The position numbers and the translations under genes were made by a program. 64,000 nucleotides of DNA from Singulisphaera sp. (GTDB lineage: Bacteria > Planctomycetota > Planctomycetia > Isosphaerales > Isosphaeraceae): assembly GCA_027451445.1 (NCBI GenBank), contig DAIDJG010000420.1, positions 1 to 64,000 of the forward strand. The letters run 5' to 3'. A model generated the notes under the pieces. The model made no database searches, had not been told where the DNA came from, and was given only the letters and a program-made list of their open reading frames with translations. Below are positions 11,154 to 21,151 of this stretch, piece after piece; positions within the stretch are counted from its first letter, which is position 1, and every line of letters begins with the position of its first letter.

Positions 11154-12140
11154 ATGCGCTTCAGGAACTATCTCGCTGTCTTCGTGCTCGCGTCCGTTGC
11201 TTTTGGGCAGTCGGTGCTCTGCGGCCAAGAACTGAACCCATCCGAACGTCCGCAAATTCGATCGCTCAACGTCGTCATCCTGTCGACGATGCTGACCGAC
11301 AACAAGGGCGTGGGCGAGTGGGGCTTCTCGGCGCTGGTCGAGGCCGACGGCCACCGGCTTCTCTTCGACACGGGGGCACGGCCCCAGACCGTCCTGCTCA
11401 ATGCCCGAGAGCTCGGCGTAAACCTTTCTGACGTGAGCGAAGTCATTTTGAGCCACCATCATGGCGATCACACGGGTGGCCTCCTCACGTTGCGGCGCGA
11501 GTACCAGAAGCGAAATCCTCAGGCGCTTTCGCGTGCGTACGTCGGTCCCGGCATCTTTTTCAGCCGTCCTCGTGAAGACGGCAGCGAGTCGAACGAGACG
11601 GTCGAATTGAAGACGCTCTACGAAGAGAGCGGCGGTTCGTTTGTCACGATCGACAAGCCGACTGCCATCTTTCCCGGCGCCTGGCTTACGGGAACTGTCC
11701 CGCGAGTCCATCCTGAACGAAACTGGAGCGGAAAGGGAAAGGTCCGGACGCCCGAGGGCCTGGTTGAGGACACCTTGCCCGAAGACATGTCGTTGGTGCT
11801 CGAAACCGTGCGCGGTCTCGTAATCATCTCCGGTTGCGGTCATGCGGGCATCATTAACACATTGGAATTCGCCCGGAATTCGGTTCGTAAGGCACCTGTG
11901 CATGCCGCGCTGGGCGGTTTCCATCTGTTCGCCGCGGACGAGCCCACGATCGAGTGGACGGCGGGCAAGCTGCGCGACATGGGGGTCACGAACCTGATCG
12001 GTGCGCACTGCACCGGGGTCGAAGCCGTTTATTCGTTGCGCCAACGCGTCGGCCTGGATCGGCGTACATGCGTCGTGGGGGCCGTGGGGGCTGGTTATGA
12101 CCTCAAGAAGGGAATCCGTGCCGGCCTGATCGCGCACTGA
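11154..12140 (+). CDS. MBL-fold metallohydrolase (secreted)
   Basis: SHHHGDHTGGL metal-binding motif, N-terminal signal peptide, GCGHAGIINTL. Confidence 0.85.
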   Translation: MRFRNYLAVFVLASVAFGQSVLCGQELNPSERPQIRSLNVVILSTMLTDNKGVGEWGFSALVEADGHRLLFDTGARPQTVLLNARELGVNLSDVSEVILSHHHGDHTGGLLTLRREYQKRNPQALSRAYVGPGIFFSRPREDGSESNETVELKTLYEESGGSFVTIDKPTAIFPGAWLTGTVPRVHPERNWSGKGKVRTPEGLVEDTLPEDMSLVLETVRGLVIISGCGHAGIINTLEFARNSVRKAPVHAALGGFHLFAADEPTIEWTAGKLRDMGVTNLIGAHCTGVEAVYSLRQRVGLDRRTCVVGAVGAGYDLKKGIRAGLIAH

Positions 12141-12164
12141 CGGCTGACCGAACGGCCGCGCGAC

Positions 12165-13019
12165 TCACTCCGCATAACCCGGCGACGCCGAGAACGCCAG
12201 GGCGAGCGCAATTCCAACGGGGATGAGCGTCGCGAATTCGGTGACGAGAACCACTTTCCAGGTCGCCAGACGCTCCATTCGTCCCAGGCGCGATACCCAA
12301 AACGCGGCGGGAGCGGACACCAGCGCGACCGCGGCCGAAGCTGGCAGCGCCGCGTAGATGAAGCTGTTGAGGAGGAGCGCTCCAAACGTCGCTACCATGA
12401 CCGGTACCGTCCCGAGGAGCATCGGCGACCCTAGCTTCAGGAGCACCATCGCAGCAACGGCAGCAGCGAGCACTGCGCTCAATTGACCAAGCGCCAGGCT
12501 TCCTGACACGACGAGCGCGATCGCGATCCCAAATCCGACGGTTAGCAGCGGAACGCCCAACCGCGCCCCGGACAGCCGATCCGCGAGCCCGCTCAGGTTG
12601 GTCCAAGATGCCAGGGCGATCAGGCCGTACACCACGAGGCAGACCGTGCTCGGCCGGTTCTCGCTCGACTCCGCGAAGAGCGGCCCGAGAAGCGCGCTCA
12701 AGACGAGCGCCGTGAGGAGCAAGCGATTCTCCCAGAGCGTCCAACTGGGACCCGGCCAGATTGACTCCAGGATCCCCAATATGGCCGCTAACCCCGCGAG
12801 CCACGGAATGCGATCCGTGACATCAAGCGGCGGAAACGTGGGCGAGGCGATTGCGGCGTGACCTACGACATAACCGACTCCAACCGCGAGGGCCGCGGCA
12901 GCATGGTCCGCTCTCTCGATTCCAAGGCGACGCCCGAGCCAACCTGCGCCGATCATCACCAGCCCCGCGCTGACAAACGGCAATACCAGTGTGGCCAGCA
13001 TCATCCCCGCCGGGGACAT
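12165..13019 (-). CDS. Multi-pass membrane protein of unknown function
   Basis: Hydrophobic throughout; start MSPAGMMLATLVLPFVSAGLVMIGAGWLGRRLG. Confidence 0.6.
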   Translation of the reverse strand: MSPAGMMLATLVLPFVSAGLVMIGAGWLGRRLGIERADHAAAALAVGVGYVVGHAAIASPTFPPLDVTDRIPWLAGLAAILGILESIWPGPSWTLWENRLLLTALVLSALLGPLFAESSENRPSTVCLVVYGLIALASWTNLSGLADRLSGARLGVPLLTVGFGIAIALVVSGSLALGQLSAVLAAAVAAMVLLKLGSPMLLGTVPVMVATFGALLLNSFIYAALPASAAVALVSAPAAFWVSRLGRMERLATWKVVLVTEFATLIPVGIALALAFSASPGYAE

Positions 13020-13134
13020 CGGTTGCTCCTTCTCACACAGGAAAGAGTGTCGATACGACGCTGGTAAGTTGACGAGCGGGCACGATTTGCTCGGCGACCG
13101 CAACCCACTCGTGCCAACGTCGCTGGAACCCGCG

Positions 13135-13716
13135 TTACTTCTTGCCCCCCTCAATGCTGACGTTGACCCAAACGTCGTCGCCCACTGGACCCACCATCTT
13201 GTTCATACCGAAGTCGCTTCGTTTGAGCGTAAACGAGGTGTCAATGCCGGCGATCGAGCCGCCCGTCGGCCCCTTACCTACGCCCACAGGGACGATCTTC
13301 ACCGTGATCGGCTTCGTCACTCCGTGCAGCGTCAACTCACCAGTGACATCGTAGCCGTCCGCCCCCTTGGCGACCGACGTACTCTTGAAACTGATCGTCG
13401 GAAACTGCGTTGCGTTGAAAAAGTCCGGCCCCTTGATGTGCTGGTCGCGCTTCGCATTGCCCGTGTCGACGCTGCCTGTCTTGACCTGAAACTCGAAATG
13501 ACTCTGCGAAGGGCTGGCCTCGTCGAGGGCAAACGTCCCCGTGAGTTCGTTGAACCGGCCCCAGGAGTGGCTTGTGTTCATGTGCTTGATGCGGAAAACG
13601 ACAGCCGAGTGCACGGCGTCGACCGCATACGTATCGGCCGCGGCGCTTTCCCGGGCCGGAGCCAGACCGCACACCAACGCGAGCGCAAGACCAAGCGAGG
13701 CGAATCGACGCGACAT
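13135..13716 (-). CDS. YceI family protein
   Basis: TYAVDAVHSAVVFRIKHMNTSHSWGRFNELTGTFALDEASPSQSHFEFQVKTGSVDTGNAKRDQHIKGPDFFNATQFPTISFKST. Confidence 0.9.
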   Translation of the reverse strand: MSRRFASLGLALALVCGLAPARESAAADTYAVDAVHSAVVFRIKHMNTSHSWGRFNELTGTFALDEASPSQSHFEFQVKTGSVDTGNAKRDQHIKGPDFFNATQFPTISFKSTSVAKGADGYDVTGELTLHGVTKPITVKIVPVGVGKGPTGGSIAGIDTSFTLKRSDFGMNKMVGPVGDDVWVNVSIEGGKK

Positions 13717-13861
13717 GGTAACCTCTTTCCGGTTCGAGCCTTGAGTACGAGAAAACCGCACGAGTTTTCTCAGAAACCGCCCAGGGAGTGGTCAGACCGT
13801 CTCAACCTCGATAGAATGAGTCCAACGGTGTTGCAGTAATTCATAGTGAACCCCTTCACCA

Positions 13862-14335
13862 ATGTCAAGCACGTTCGATTCGTCGCCGGACGACGAGGCC
13901 ATGCAACTGCTCGAGGCGTTCCACAGCTACGAACGTGCCTTCGCGCGCTGGTCGCAATCGCTGATGGGATCGGAGGAAGCCACGCCGGCCCGAATGCGCT
14001 TGCTCGGCGTGTTGAACTGTAAGGGGCCGACGATCATGTGCGGGCTGCGGGAGCACCTCAACGTCACCGCGCGGCAGGTCACGAACCTGGTCGACGCGCT
14101 GGAGTCCGAAGGCCTGGTGCGGCGTCGACCTCATGAAACCGATCGCCGGGCGACGGTCGTCGAGATCACTCGCAAGGGGGCGAAGGCAGCCGCCGAGTCG
14201 TGGGGACCGTTACAGCGCGAAATGGCCGGACCGTATCGTGATCTCTCGTCGAAGGATCGGCAAGAGCTGCTTCGGCTGATGCGGGTTCTGTGCGAGGCGG
14301 TGCACCGACGCGGCGAGCGCGGCGATTCCGCTTAA
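13862..14335 (+). CDS. MarR family transcriptional regulator
   Basis: LNVTARQVTNLVDALESEGLVRRRPHETDRRATVVEITRKGAKA. Confidence 0.88.
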   Translation: MSSTFDSSPDDEAMQLLEAFHSYERAFARWSQSLMGSEEATPARMRLLGVLNCKGPTIMCGLREHLNVTARQVTNLVDALESEGLVRRRPHETDRRATVVEITRKGAKAAAESWGPLQREMAGPYRDLSSKDRQELLRLMRVLCEAVHRRGERGDSA

Positions 14336-14361
14336 GGTCTGGGCCGTTTACACGAAGCGAA

Positions 14362-17300
14362 TCAACGGCTCGCGAAAAGTCGCTGAGGCGAAGGGTGCCC
14401 TTCGCCGACGACGAGCTTTGGTCGCCCGATGCCTGTCTGGATCACAGGCGTGGGCGTGGCGGAAACCGCCGAGGAACCAACGCGCGAACTGGAGAGCGTA
14501 CGCCGATTCGCTGTCGTTCCAGCCCAAAGGTCCCCCAGCGTGACGCTGTCAGGGGTGCTCGAGCTCCCAGGCTGACTGGTGGTGGATGCGTTCGCGACAA
14601 GCGCATGCGGCGAGCCATTCGCCGACAGTAAGAACGTTGCGTACACGGGCAGGCTTCCGATTGGGTTGACCAGCGCGTCTCCCCCCGCCGTGACGATTTG
14701 CGAGATTGCGAAGAGATCGACAACACCGTTGGTGAGTGGGGAGGTCGGAACGATGATAAGCTGGTCTGTGCTGGGGTTGAAGGCCAGCTTGGCGTTGTAC
14801 GGGGCGTCGGCGTATCCGGAAGTGCCTGTGGTCGCCCCTCCGGTCTGCGGGATCAACATCGCGGCGAACCGCGAGAGCATTTGAAGATCGAGTCCCTCGC
14901 TGAACGTCACCGACACATAGCCGAGTGCGTTCGTCCACGCGGTCCCATTCGGCGGATTCGTCGACACGACGGTCAACGGCGACTGATCCGATCCGACGGG
15001 CGCGTTCGTCACGGTGAACGACTTCACAACCTCCTGTCCCAGTGTATTGAGAGCATTCGGGAAGTTCTGATCGTCTGCAATACTTGGGTTCACCACCACT
15101 TCGTAGACGGTGCCCGGGACAAGCTGAGCTTCGGGTGTCAAATACGCGGAATCCGTCGTCGGGCTGTAGGCGACTGCGGAAGGGATGTACCGAAGGCTAT
15201 TCGAACCGCTCTGCGCGTAGAGCTGGATGGTGTTCGTGTTAACGGTCCAGGTATCGAGCGGCTTGTTGAACTGGATGCCGATCGTGTCGGGCTGAGGGAT
15301 TGCGCTTCCATTGATCGCGAAGGCGCCATTGTCCGTTGTGATCGAAACGACCTGGAGCGGCGAGGCGTTGGAGGGGGAGGCATGGAAGTCGAACGACGAG
15401 AAGACCGGTCCCGGTACACCCTTTTGTCCGGTCAGTGTGTTCCCCGCGAGGTCCGTTAACGGCGTGACTTCGATCAGGTAAATGTCCGTGCTCAACGGTT
15501 GACGAGGCGTCAATGTGATTGTCGACGTGCCGTCGCCGTTCTCGGTGTAAACCAGGTTGGCCGCGACCGGGAGATCGCCGTTATCAACGCCCGAGGGGGC
15601 CGACCAAAGGTTGCCGGTCTGGGACTGTTGCGAGGCGCCGTCGGGTCCGCTGGGGATGAGCATGACGGCGAACGGCGCGCTCGCGAAACCTCGGTTGTTC
15701 GGCTGCTGGGGGACCAGGCCCGCGAGGTCGCCGCTATAGGTGACGACGACCTCATTGTTCGGCAAACTGGTCAGGTAGTTTGTGGACGGGCTGATGCTCA
15801 GAACGCGGAGGCTGGTGTCGATGACGACCTTTGTCGGCAAGGAGAAAGGACTCACCGCACCACCCGGACTCGTCGAAACCGCGGCCGAGATCTCATGGAG
15901 CCCATCGCTCCACGGCGTTCCCGCCAACTCAAGCGAGGCGCTTCCGTTTGTCGCCTGGACCGGCGAGCCGAGCGGAATGGGATTGCCGGGGTTCGTCACG
16001 TCGTAAAGGGTGACGTAGGCATTCGGAGGATTCACGCCGCTTTCGTTGAAAACCAGCGGCGCCGTCGTGGAGCCGTCGTCGCGCGTAATGCCGTCCGAGT
16101 TGCTCGCCCCCGTGTCGCTTTGCGGCGCCAGTTGCGGCGAAGGGGGGCTCCCCGGACCGGTTGAGAACACATTGAACGGATTCGTCGTCGCCGGCGCCAT
16201 GCCGCTGCTCGACGCCTGCAGGAGATACCCGGCGCCTCCCTTGTTCAGAGTGATGCCGGTGAACCGCGCCACGCCGTTTTGCGCAGTGACGGTCGCGTTC
16301 CCGCCGAGAGTGCTGCCACCTGGGTTGTTGACGATCGAGAGCGTGACTGTCCCGTTGAACGTCGTATCCAACGCGCCCGAAGCCGTATCAACCGCGACCT
16401 GGACGGTGAAGCCGACGCCGGTCGTGACCGTGGCTGGCGGTTGAGCGGTTATGGCCAGGTGATCGTTCGCCAGGCCGAAATGCGCCAGGCCGGGGACGAG
16501 CAGGTTGGCCACCGGGGTCCCGATCCCCGTCACCTCGTCGTAACCGGGTCCCGCGTTGAACTGGCCATTGCTTCCCCCGACGATGTCGTGGTAATCGGCT
16601 GCAGGGAGCGAGTAGAGCCCGGGCAAGGTCTGGGATCGGCCATCGAGCGTCGGCGCCCCGAGCAAAGCGCGCCCCTGGTTCGCGATCGCGATCAGGCCAC
16701 CCCAGGCCGGCGTGGCGAGACTGGTGCCGCCCTCCTCGATCCAGGGGCCCTGACCACCGTCCAGAAACGAGTCGTAAACCGGGACGCCGGTATTCGGGTC
16801 GCCGTCGAACGAGACGTCGGGGTTGGTCCGGGAGCCCGTGTTCTGAACGTTATCCTGGTACGCCGGCTCGGGCTCGAACTGGCTGATTCCTCCCCCACCG
16901 CCCCCTCGGCGGCCTGAGCGGAAACCGCTTCCCCAACCGACCTCGCCGAGATAATTGCCATTGGGGTCCACCGTTAGCGTGGTACCGCCTACGGCCACGA
17001 CGTTGGGCGAATAAGGGGGATAGGAACTGGTGCCATAATCGCCAGTCGCGGCAAGGAACGTGACCCCCTGGTGGCCGGAGGGTGTCACGAAGTCGTTATC
17101 ATACGACGGCTCATTGGTGAATTCGCCGAAGCCCCAGCTCATCGAGACGACCGACACGCCGGGAAGTTTCGCCGCGGTGGTCACTCCCGCCACGAGGTCG
17201 TCGATCGACTGGTCGCTCAAGCACTCGACCAGAATGATTTTCGCGCCAGGGGCAATCGCGTGTGCCCACTCGACGTCGAGCGCCTCCTCTTGCTCCCAAC

Positions 17301-17730
17301 CGCCCGTCGGGTCGGTGCTCGGGCGATTCGTGCCGCCGTCCTGATTGACGACACTCAAGAATGTGGAGGCCGCCCCATACTGCTGCGCGATCGTTGGGCC
17401 GCCCGTGGTCAGCGAGAACGATTGGTCGAAGGCATCCAGGTCGCTGAATATGGTCGGATCGTCGAACGCATCCACAATCGCGATCGTCTCTCCGGTGCCG
17501 TCCCCCTTGGTGTTGCCGAAACTGATGGCGCTGATGCCATAGGCGTTTCGAATCTGCGAGGGGGTGTAGCCGTCGCCACTCGCGCTGAAGTCGCGAGGTC
17601 CGCCAACATTCAGCAGAGGGCTCACCGCCGGTGCGAGACTCGCGGGTACGAGGCGTTCTTCCAAGCATTCGAGACAAATGCGTACAGCATTGCATCGCTT
17701 GGCTTTATGGCGAAATGCACGCGATCCCAT
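14362..17730 (-). CDS. S53 (sedolisin)-like peptidase with Ig-like C-terminal domains
   Basis: N-terminal CLECLEERLVPA (planctomycete LEPR-type motif); catalytic GGTSLATPAWGGLIAIANQ; EEALDVEWAHAIAPGAKIILVE; ATGDYGTSSYPPYSPNVVAVGGTTL. Confidence 0.85.
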   Translation of the reverse strand: MGSRAFRHKAKRCNAVRICLECLEERLVPASLAPAVSPLLNVGGPRDFSASGDGYTPSQIRNAYGISAISFGNTKGDGTGETIAIVDAFDDPTIFSDLDAFDQSFSLTTGGPTIAQQYGAASTFLSVVNQDGGTNRPSTDPTGGWEQEEALDVEWAHAIAPGAKIILVECLSDQSIDDLVAGVTTAAKLPGVSVVSMSWGFGEFTNEPSYDNDFVTPSGHQGVTFLAATGDYGTSSYPPYSPNVVAVGGTTLTVDPNGNYLGEVGWGSGFRSGRRGGGGGGISQFEPEPAYQDNVQNTGSRTNPDVSFDGDPNTGVPVYDSFLDGGQGPWIEEGGTSLATPAWGGLIAIANQGRALLGAPTLDGRSQTLPGLYSLPAADYHDIVGGSNGQFNAGPGYDEVTGIGTPVANLLVPGLAHFGLANDHLAITAQPPATVTTGVGFTVQVAVDTASGALDTTFNGTVTLSIVNNPGGSTLGGNATVTAQNGVARFTGITLNKGGAGYLLQASSSGMAPATTNPFNVFSTGPGSPPSPQLAPQSDTGASNSDGITRDDGSTTAPLVFNESGVNPPNAYVTLYDVTNPGNPIPLGSPVQATNGSASLELAGTPWSDGLHEISAAVSTSPGGAVSPFSLPTKVVIDTSLRVLSISPSTNYLTSLPNNEVVVTYSGDLAGLVPQQPNNRGFASAPFAVMLIPSGPDGASQQSQTGNLWSAPSGVDNGDLPVAANLVYTENGDGTSTITLTPRQPLSTDIYLIEVTPLTDLAGNTLTGQKGVPGPVFSSFDFHASPSNASPLQVVSITTDNGAFAINGSAIPQPDTIGIQFNKPLDTWTVNTNTIQLYAQSGSNSLRYIPSAVAYSPTTDSAYLTPEAQLVPGTVYEVVVNPSIADDQNFPNALNTLGQEVVKSFTVTNAPVGSDQSPLTVVSTNPPNGTAWTNALGYVSVTFSEGLDLQMLSRFAAMLIPQTGGATTGTSGYADAPYNAKLAFNPSTDQLIIVPTSPLTNGVVDLFAISQIVTAGGDALVNPIGSLPVYATFLLSANGSPHALVANASTTSQPGSSSTPDSVTLGDLWAGTTANRRTLSSSRVGSSAVSATPTPVIQTGIGRPKLVVGEGHPSPQRLFASR

Positions 17731-18013
17731 GGACTTCCCTATGATGCAAGACACGATGCGCAGCGAGGGGGTGTCGAGTTAACCTTTGAGCGTGAGTCAG
17801 TAGGAGCGGATCAGCGGGAATTCATGGTTGGTCAAGAACACTACGAGTCCACGGACCGAAACGGTCGTGGGTGTCTCGGATTTTTACGGCACGGTTGCCT
17901 GGTATTGCGTGGGATCCAGCGTCGGAAGCACGCTCCTTGCGGGATTGTCGCCGTTCTCGTAGCGTAAGTTGGATTCTACAGGCCTTGCTTCCGGAATGGG
18001 ATGACAAGTATCC

Positions 18014-18877
18014 ATGTCCGATCAGCCTTCTCAGATCATCGAGACCACGGCCGAGACGTTCGAGAGCGACGTCATCGAGAAATCGCGGGAACTGCCCGTC
18101 GTTGTCGACTTCTGGGCGGAGTGGTGCGGTCCCTGCCGCTTACTGGGCCCCCTGCTCGAAAAGGTTGTGGCCGAGCGTGGCGGCGAGGTCGCGCTCGTCA
18201 AAGCTCAGACCGACCGGGTTCCCCACATTGCCGAGGCGTTCGGCGTGCGGTCGATACCGGCGGTGTTTGCGGTCGTCGAGGGGCGGGTGGTCGACTCCTT
18301 TGTCGGCGTCTTGCCCGAGTCATCGCTCCGGGCGTGGGTGGAGCGGCTGGTCCCTTCGCCAGCTCAGAAAGCACTCTCGGAAGCGAAGCAGTTGGAAGCC
18401 AGCGACCCGGCCGAGGCCGAGGCGAAGTACCGACTGGCGGTCGAGCTTGCGCCGGAGGATCCGGCGGCCAAGATCGCGCTGGCTCGCCTCCTCATCAAAC
18501 GTGACGGAGCCGTGGAAGCGCGCGCGCTGCTCGACGGATTGGAGCGTCGCGGGTTCCTGGAACCGGACGCGGAGAAACTGAAAGCCGAACTGGAGTTGCG
18601 GCAAGCGACGAGCCAGGCCGGCGGGCTCGAAACCCTCCGGGCCGAGCTCGCTCGGGCGCCGGGCGACATGAGCCTCCAGCTCAAACTGGCCGAGGCTCTG
18701 GCGGCTAACGAGCGATTTGAAGAAGCGCTCGAGCTCGGCATCGCGCTTGTGGAACGCGACCGCAAGGGCGCTGGGTCAGAGGCTCATAAGCTCATGTTGC
18801 GAATCTTCTGCCTCCTCCCGCCGGATTCCGAGCTTGCGAACGACTACCGCCGACAACTCGCGGCCGCGCTCTTCTGA
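18014..18877 (+). CDS. cnoX: Thioredoxin-TPR protein (CnoX/YbbN-like)
   Basis: VVDFWAEWCGPCRLLGPLLEKV thioredoxin motif followed by TPR-like helices. Confidence 0.85.
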   Translation: MSDQPSQIIETTAETFESDVIEKSRELPVVVDFWAEWCGPCRLLGPLLEKVVAERGGEVALVKAQTDRVPHIAEAFGVRSIPAVFAVVEGRVVDSFVGVLPESSLRAWVERLVPSPAQKALSEAKQLEASDPAEAEAKYRLAVELAPEDPAAKIALARLLIKRDGAVEARALLDGLERRGFLEPDAEKLKAELELRQATSQAGGLETLRAELARAPGDMSLQLKLAEALAANERFEEALELGIALVERDRKGAGSEAHKLMLRIFCLLPPDSELANDYRRQLAAALF

Positions 18878-18976
18878 CAGGGTGATTGACTCCGTCGTTG
18901 CGACGCGCAATCATCTCGATTCACTCCACGCAAGCCCCCACCGCAATGCGGGAACACCATCCCTGAAGGAGGAGCC

Positions 18977-19891
18977 ATGCGGAAGCTGCTGACGATGGTT
19001 GCCGGCCTCGCGCTGATGTTTTGCACGCTGATTGCGTCCTACGCGGCCGACAGCGCGATGACGCTCGACGTCTGGCCAGGCCCGGCGCCCGGCGAAAAGG
19101 AAGATCTGGGCGAAGAGAAGGCCAAGACAGGGAACGACGGCAAGACCGTGGTTTCGATCACGAACGTCTCCAAACCAACGCTCACCATCTCTCGGCCCCG
19201 CGCCGAGGACGACACGGGCGTCGCGGTGCTGGTCTGCCCGGGCGGCGGCTACAGCGTGCTCGCCTGGGATCACGAGGGAGAACAGGTGGCTCGCTGGCTG
19301 AATTCGTTAGGTGTGACTGCGGCCATCCTCAAGTACCGCGTTCCTCGGCGTGCGGATACGCCCAAGGACGAGCCTCCGAACCAGCCGCTCCAGGACGCCC
19401 AGCGAGCCTTGCGGATCATCCGGAGCAAGGCGAGCGCCTGGGGGATCGATCCGAAACGCGTTGGCATGCTTGGATTCTCCGCGGGCGGGCACCTGACGGC
19501 GGCAACGGCCACCAATTTTGACCGAAAGATTTATGAATCGATCGACGATGTGGATCAGCTCAGTTGCCGCCCCGATTTTGCCGTTTTGATTTATCCTGGG
19601 GGCGCGGTCAAGAAGGGAACCGACCAGCTTCGTCCCGAGATTCGCATTAGCTCGGAGACGCCTCCCGCGTTCTTTGCTCATGCGGGCGATGACCCCGTCA
19701 CACCCGAGAATAGCGTTCTCATGTACCTCGCCATGAAACGCGCGGGTGTCCCCGCCGAGCTCCACATCTATGCGTCGGGCGGACACGGATTCGGCATGCG
19801 GCCTAGCGACAAGCCCTGTGCGACCTGGCCGAAGCGCTGTGAGGAATGGATGCGGTCGCAGGGGATCCTGAAGAAAACGGCCAAAGACTGA
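18977..19891 (+). CDS. Secreted alpha/beta hydrolase
   Basis: VLVCPGGGYSVLAWDHEGEQVARWLNSLG, nucleophile elbow GFSAGGH, HGFGMR. Confidence 0.88.
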   Translation: MRKLLTMVAGLALMFCTLIASYAADSAMTLDVWPGPAPGEKEDLGEEKAKTGNDGKTVVSITNVSKPTLTISRPRAEDDTGVAVLVCPGGGYSVLAWDHEGEQVARWLNSLGVTAAILKYRVPRRADTPKDEPPNQPLQDAQRALRIIRSKASAWGIDPKRVGMLGFSAGGHLTAATATNFDRKIYESIDDVDQLSCRPDFAVLIYPGGAVKKGTDQLRPEIRISSETPPAFFAHAGDDPVTPENSVLMYLAMKRAGVPAELHIYASGGHGFGMRPSDKPCATWPKRCEEWMRSQGILKKTAKD

Positions 19892-19924
19892 GAATTGGGA
19901 TCGAGTGCGGCAGTTCATTTGGTC

Positions 19925-20135
19925 ACCCTTGCCCGTGCAAGAATTTCCTGGCGCCCAACAGTTCGTGCGCCCCGACGAGCGGGATGGGTGGCCGGGGCAA
20001 AGGGGAGCGCAGCTCCACGTGCCCCGGTGGGCCGCGAGACGCTTCCGGGGCACGTCGGCCTTCCGGCCTCCTCTGCCCCGGCCACCCCAGGTCTCCCACA
20101 TTCGCGCACAATCCGTTGGGCGCCAGGAAGAATTT
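19925..20135. repeat. GC-rich intergenic element with imperfect inverted ends
   Basis: Left end agaatttcctggcgcccaacagttcgtgcgc matches the reverse complement of right end gcgcacaatccgttgggcgccaggaagaattt with few mismatches; interior also self-complementary (tggccggggcaaaggggagc... / ...ctctgccccggccacc). Confidence 0.7.
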
Positions 20136-20137
20136 AG

Positions 20138-20222
20138 GGCCACGGATGAAACACGGATGAAACACGGATAAGAAATTCTTTGAATCTTAAATCCGTGTTT
20201 CATCCGTGTTTCATCCGTGGCC
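20138..20222. repeat. Perfect 32-bp inverted repeat built from a tandem ATGAAACACGG motif
   Basis: Arms ggccacggatgaaacacggatgaaacacggat (20138-20169) and its exact reverse complement (20191-20222), 21-nt loop. Confidence 0.92.
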
Positions 20223-20644
20223 GAACTCTCCTCTCCATTAGACAGCGGCGGAGCTGGGATTTAGTGAGTCGAGGCAAGGGAGAATCTGACCAACGAGCCG
20301 TTCTTCCTGTCTACATCCGCGGCGCTCAACCCATTGACTCGGCGGTCATCATATTGTTTGGGAACGAAACTCGGCTCACAACACAAGAGGCGAGTTTCCA
20401 AAACGCCACTTTTGCGCAAAAAGGTGGGCGCGGGCTGCATTTCGGAAGAAGATTCCGCAGATTGAAGTGACGAGACGGAATTGGTCTTTGGCTTTGGATC
20501 AGCAAATGTAAGGCGACTTGGCGTCGCTTGAGTTTTCGCGACGACCTTCAATCGAATCTGCGGCGGAGGAAGAGAAAAAGGACATCCGCGGCAGATCAAC
20601 TGACTTGGAACCTCATTCAAGATTCTCTGACTCACGAGACGAAC

Positions 20645-21061
20645 ATGCCCAAGGATTTCCGTAGAGATCAGCATTCCTCACAGTCCGACCCGGCGAAGCG
20701 GAGTCGAATCCATCCTGAGACGGAAAGTCACGGGGAAGACGTGGTCGCTCAAAAGGACGCTGTCTGGTTTGGACGATGGGTGGGCGCTCATTTCGTGATT
20801 GAAGTCTGTCAGGTCCGCCGGATCAGCCATCGCGGCGCTGTGGTCACGCTGGAAACCTCTCTGGACGAGGGGCAACCCGTGTGGTTGCGGTGGCATTCGG
20901 GCGGCGAACGGCCTGATTGTCTCGAAGCAAGCGTGGCTCGAGTGACGCTCGTCGCCCCCACGTCCGTCGAGGTTTGGCTTACCTTTCGCGAGCGATGCCC
21001 TGCGGGGCTCACACTCGCCGCTGTCTCCAGCGGATTGGGCCTCGATACCTCGTACAATTAA
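20645..21061 (+). CDS. Hypothetical protein (possibly PilZ-like)
   Basis: 138-aa product MPKDFRRDQHSSQSDPAKRSRIHPETESHGEDVVAQKDAVWFGRWVGAHFVIEVCQVRRISHRGAVVTLETSLDEGQPVWLRWHSG. Confidence 0.5.
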   Translation: MPKDFRRDQHSSQSDPAKRSRIHPETESHGEDVVAQKDAVWFGRWVGAHFVIEVCQVRRISHRGAVVTLETSLDEGQPVWLRWHSGGERPDCLEASVARVTLVAPTSVEVWLTFRERCPAGLTLAAVSSGLGLDTSYN

Positions 21062-21151
21062 CGTACGCGGTCGACGCCCCCCTCGGTCGAACGACGTCGC
21101 GATCGAGAGTTGGCCTGACAGACCCGACCCGTCACCGGGATGATTCGGGCT

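Noticed and set aside
19307-20203. 298-aa minus-strand ORF and several overlapping ORFs around 19.8-20.2 kb
   Set aside because: Translations of the antisense of the hydrolase gene and of the structured intergenic repeats.
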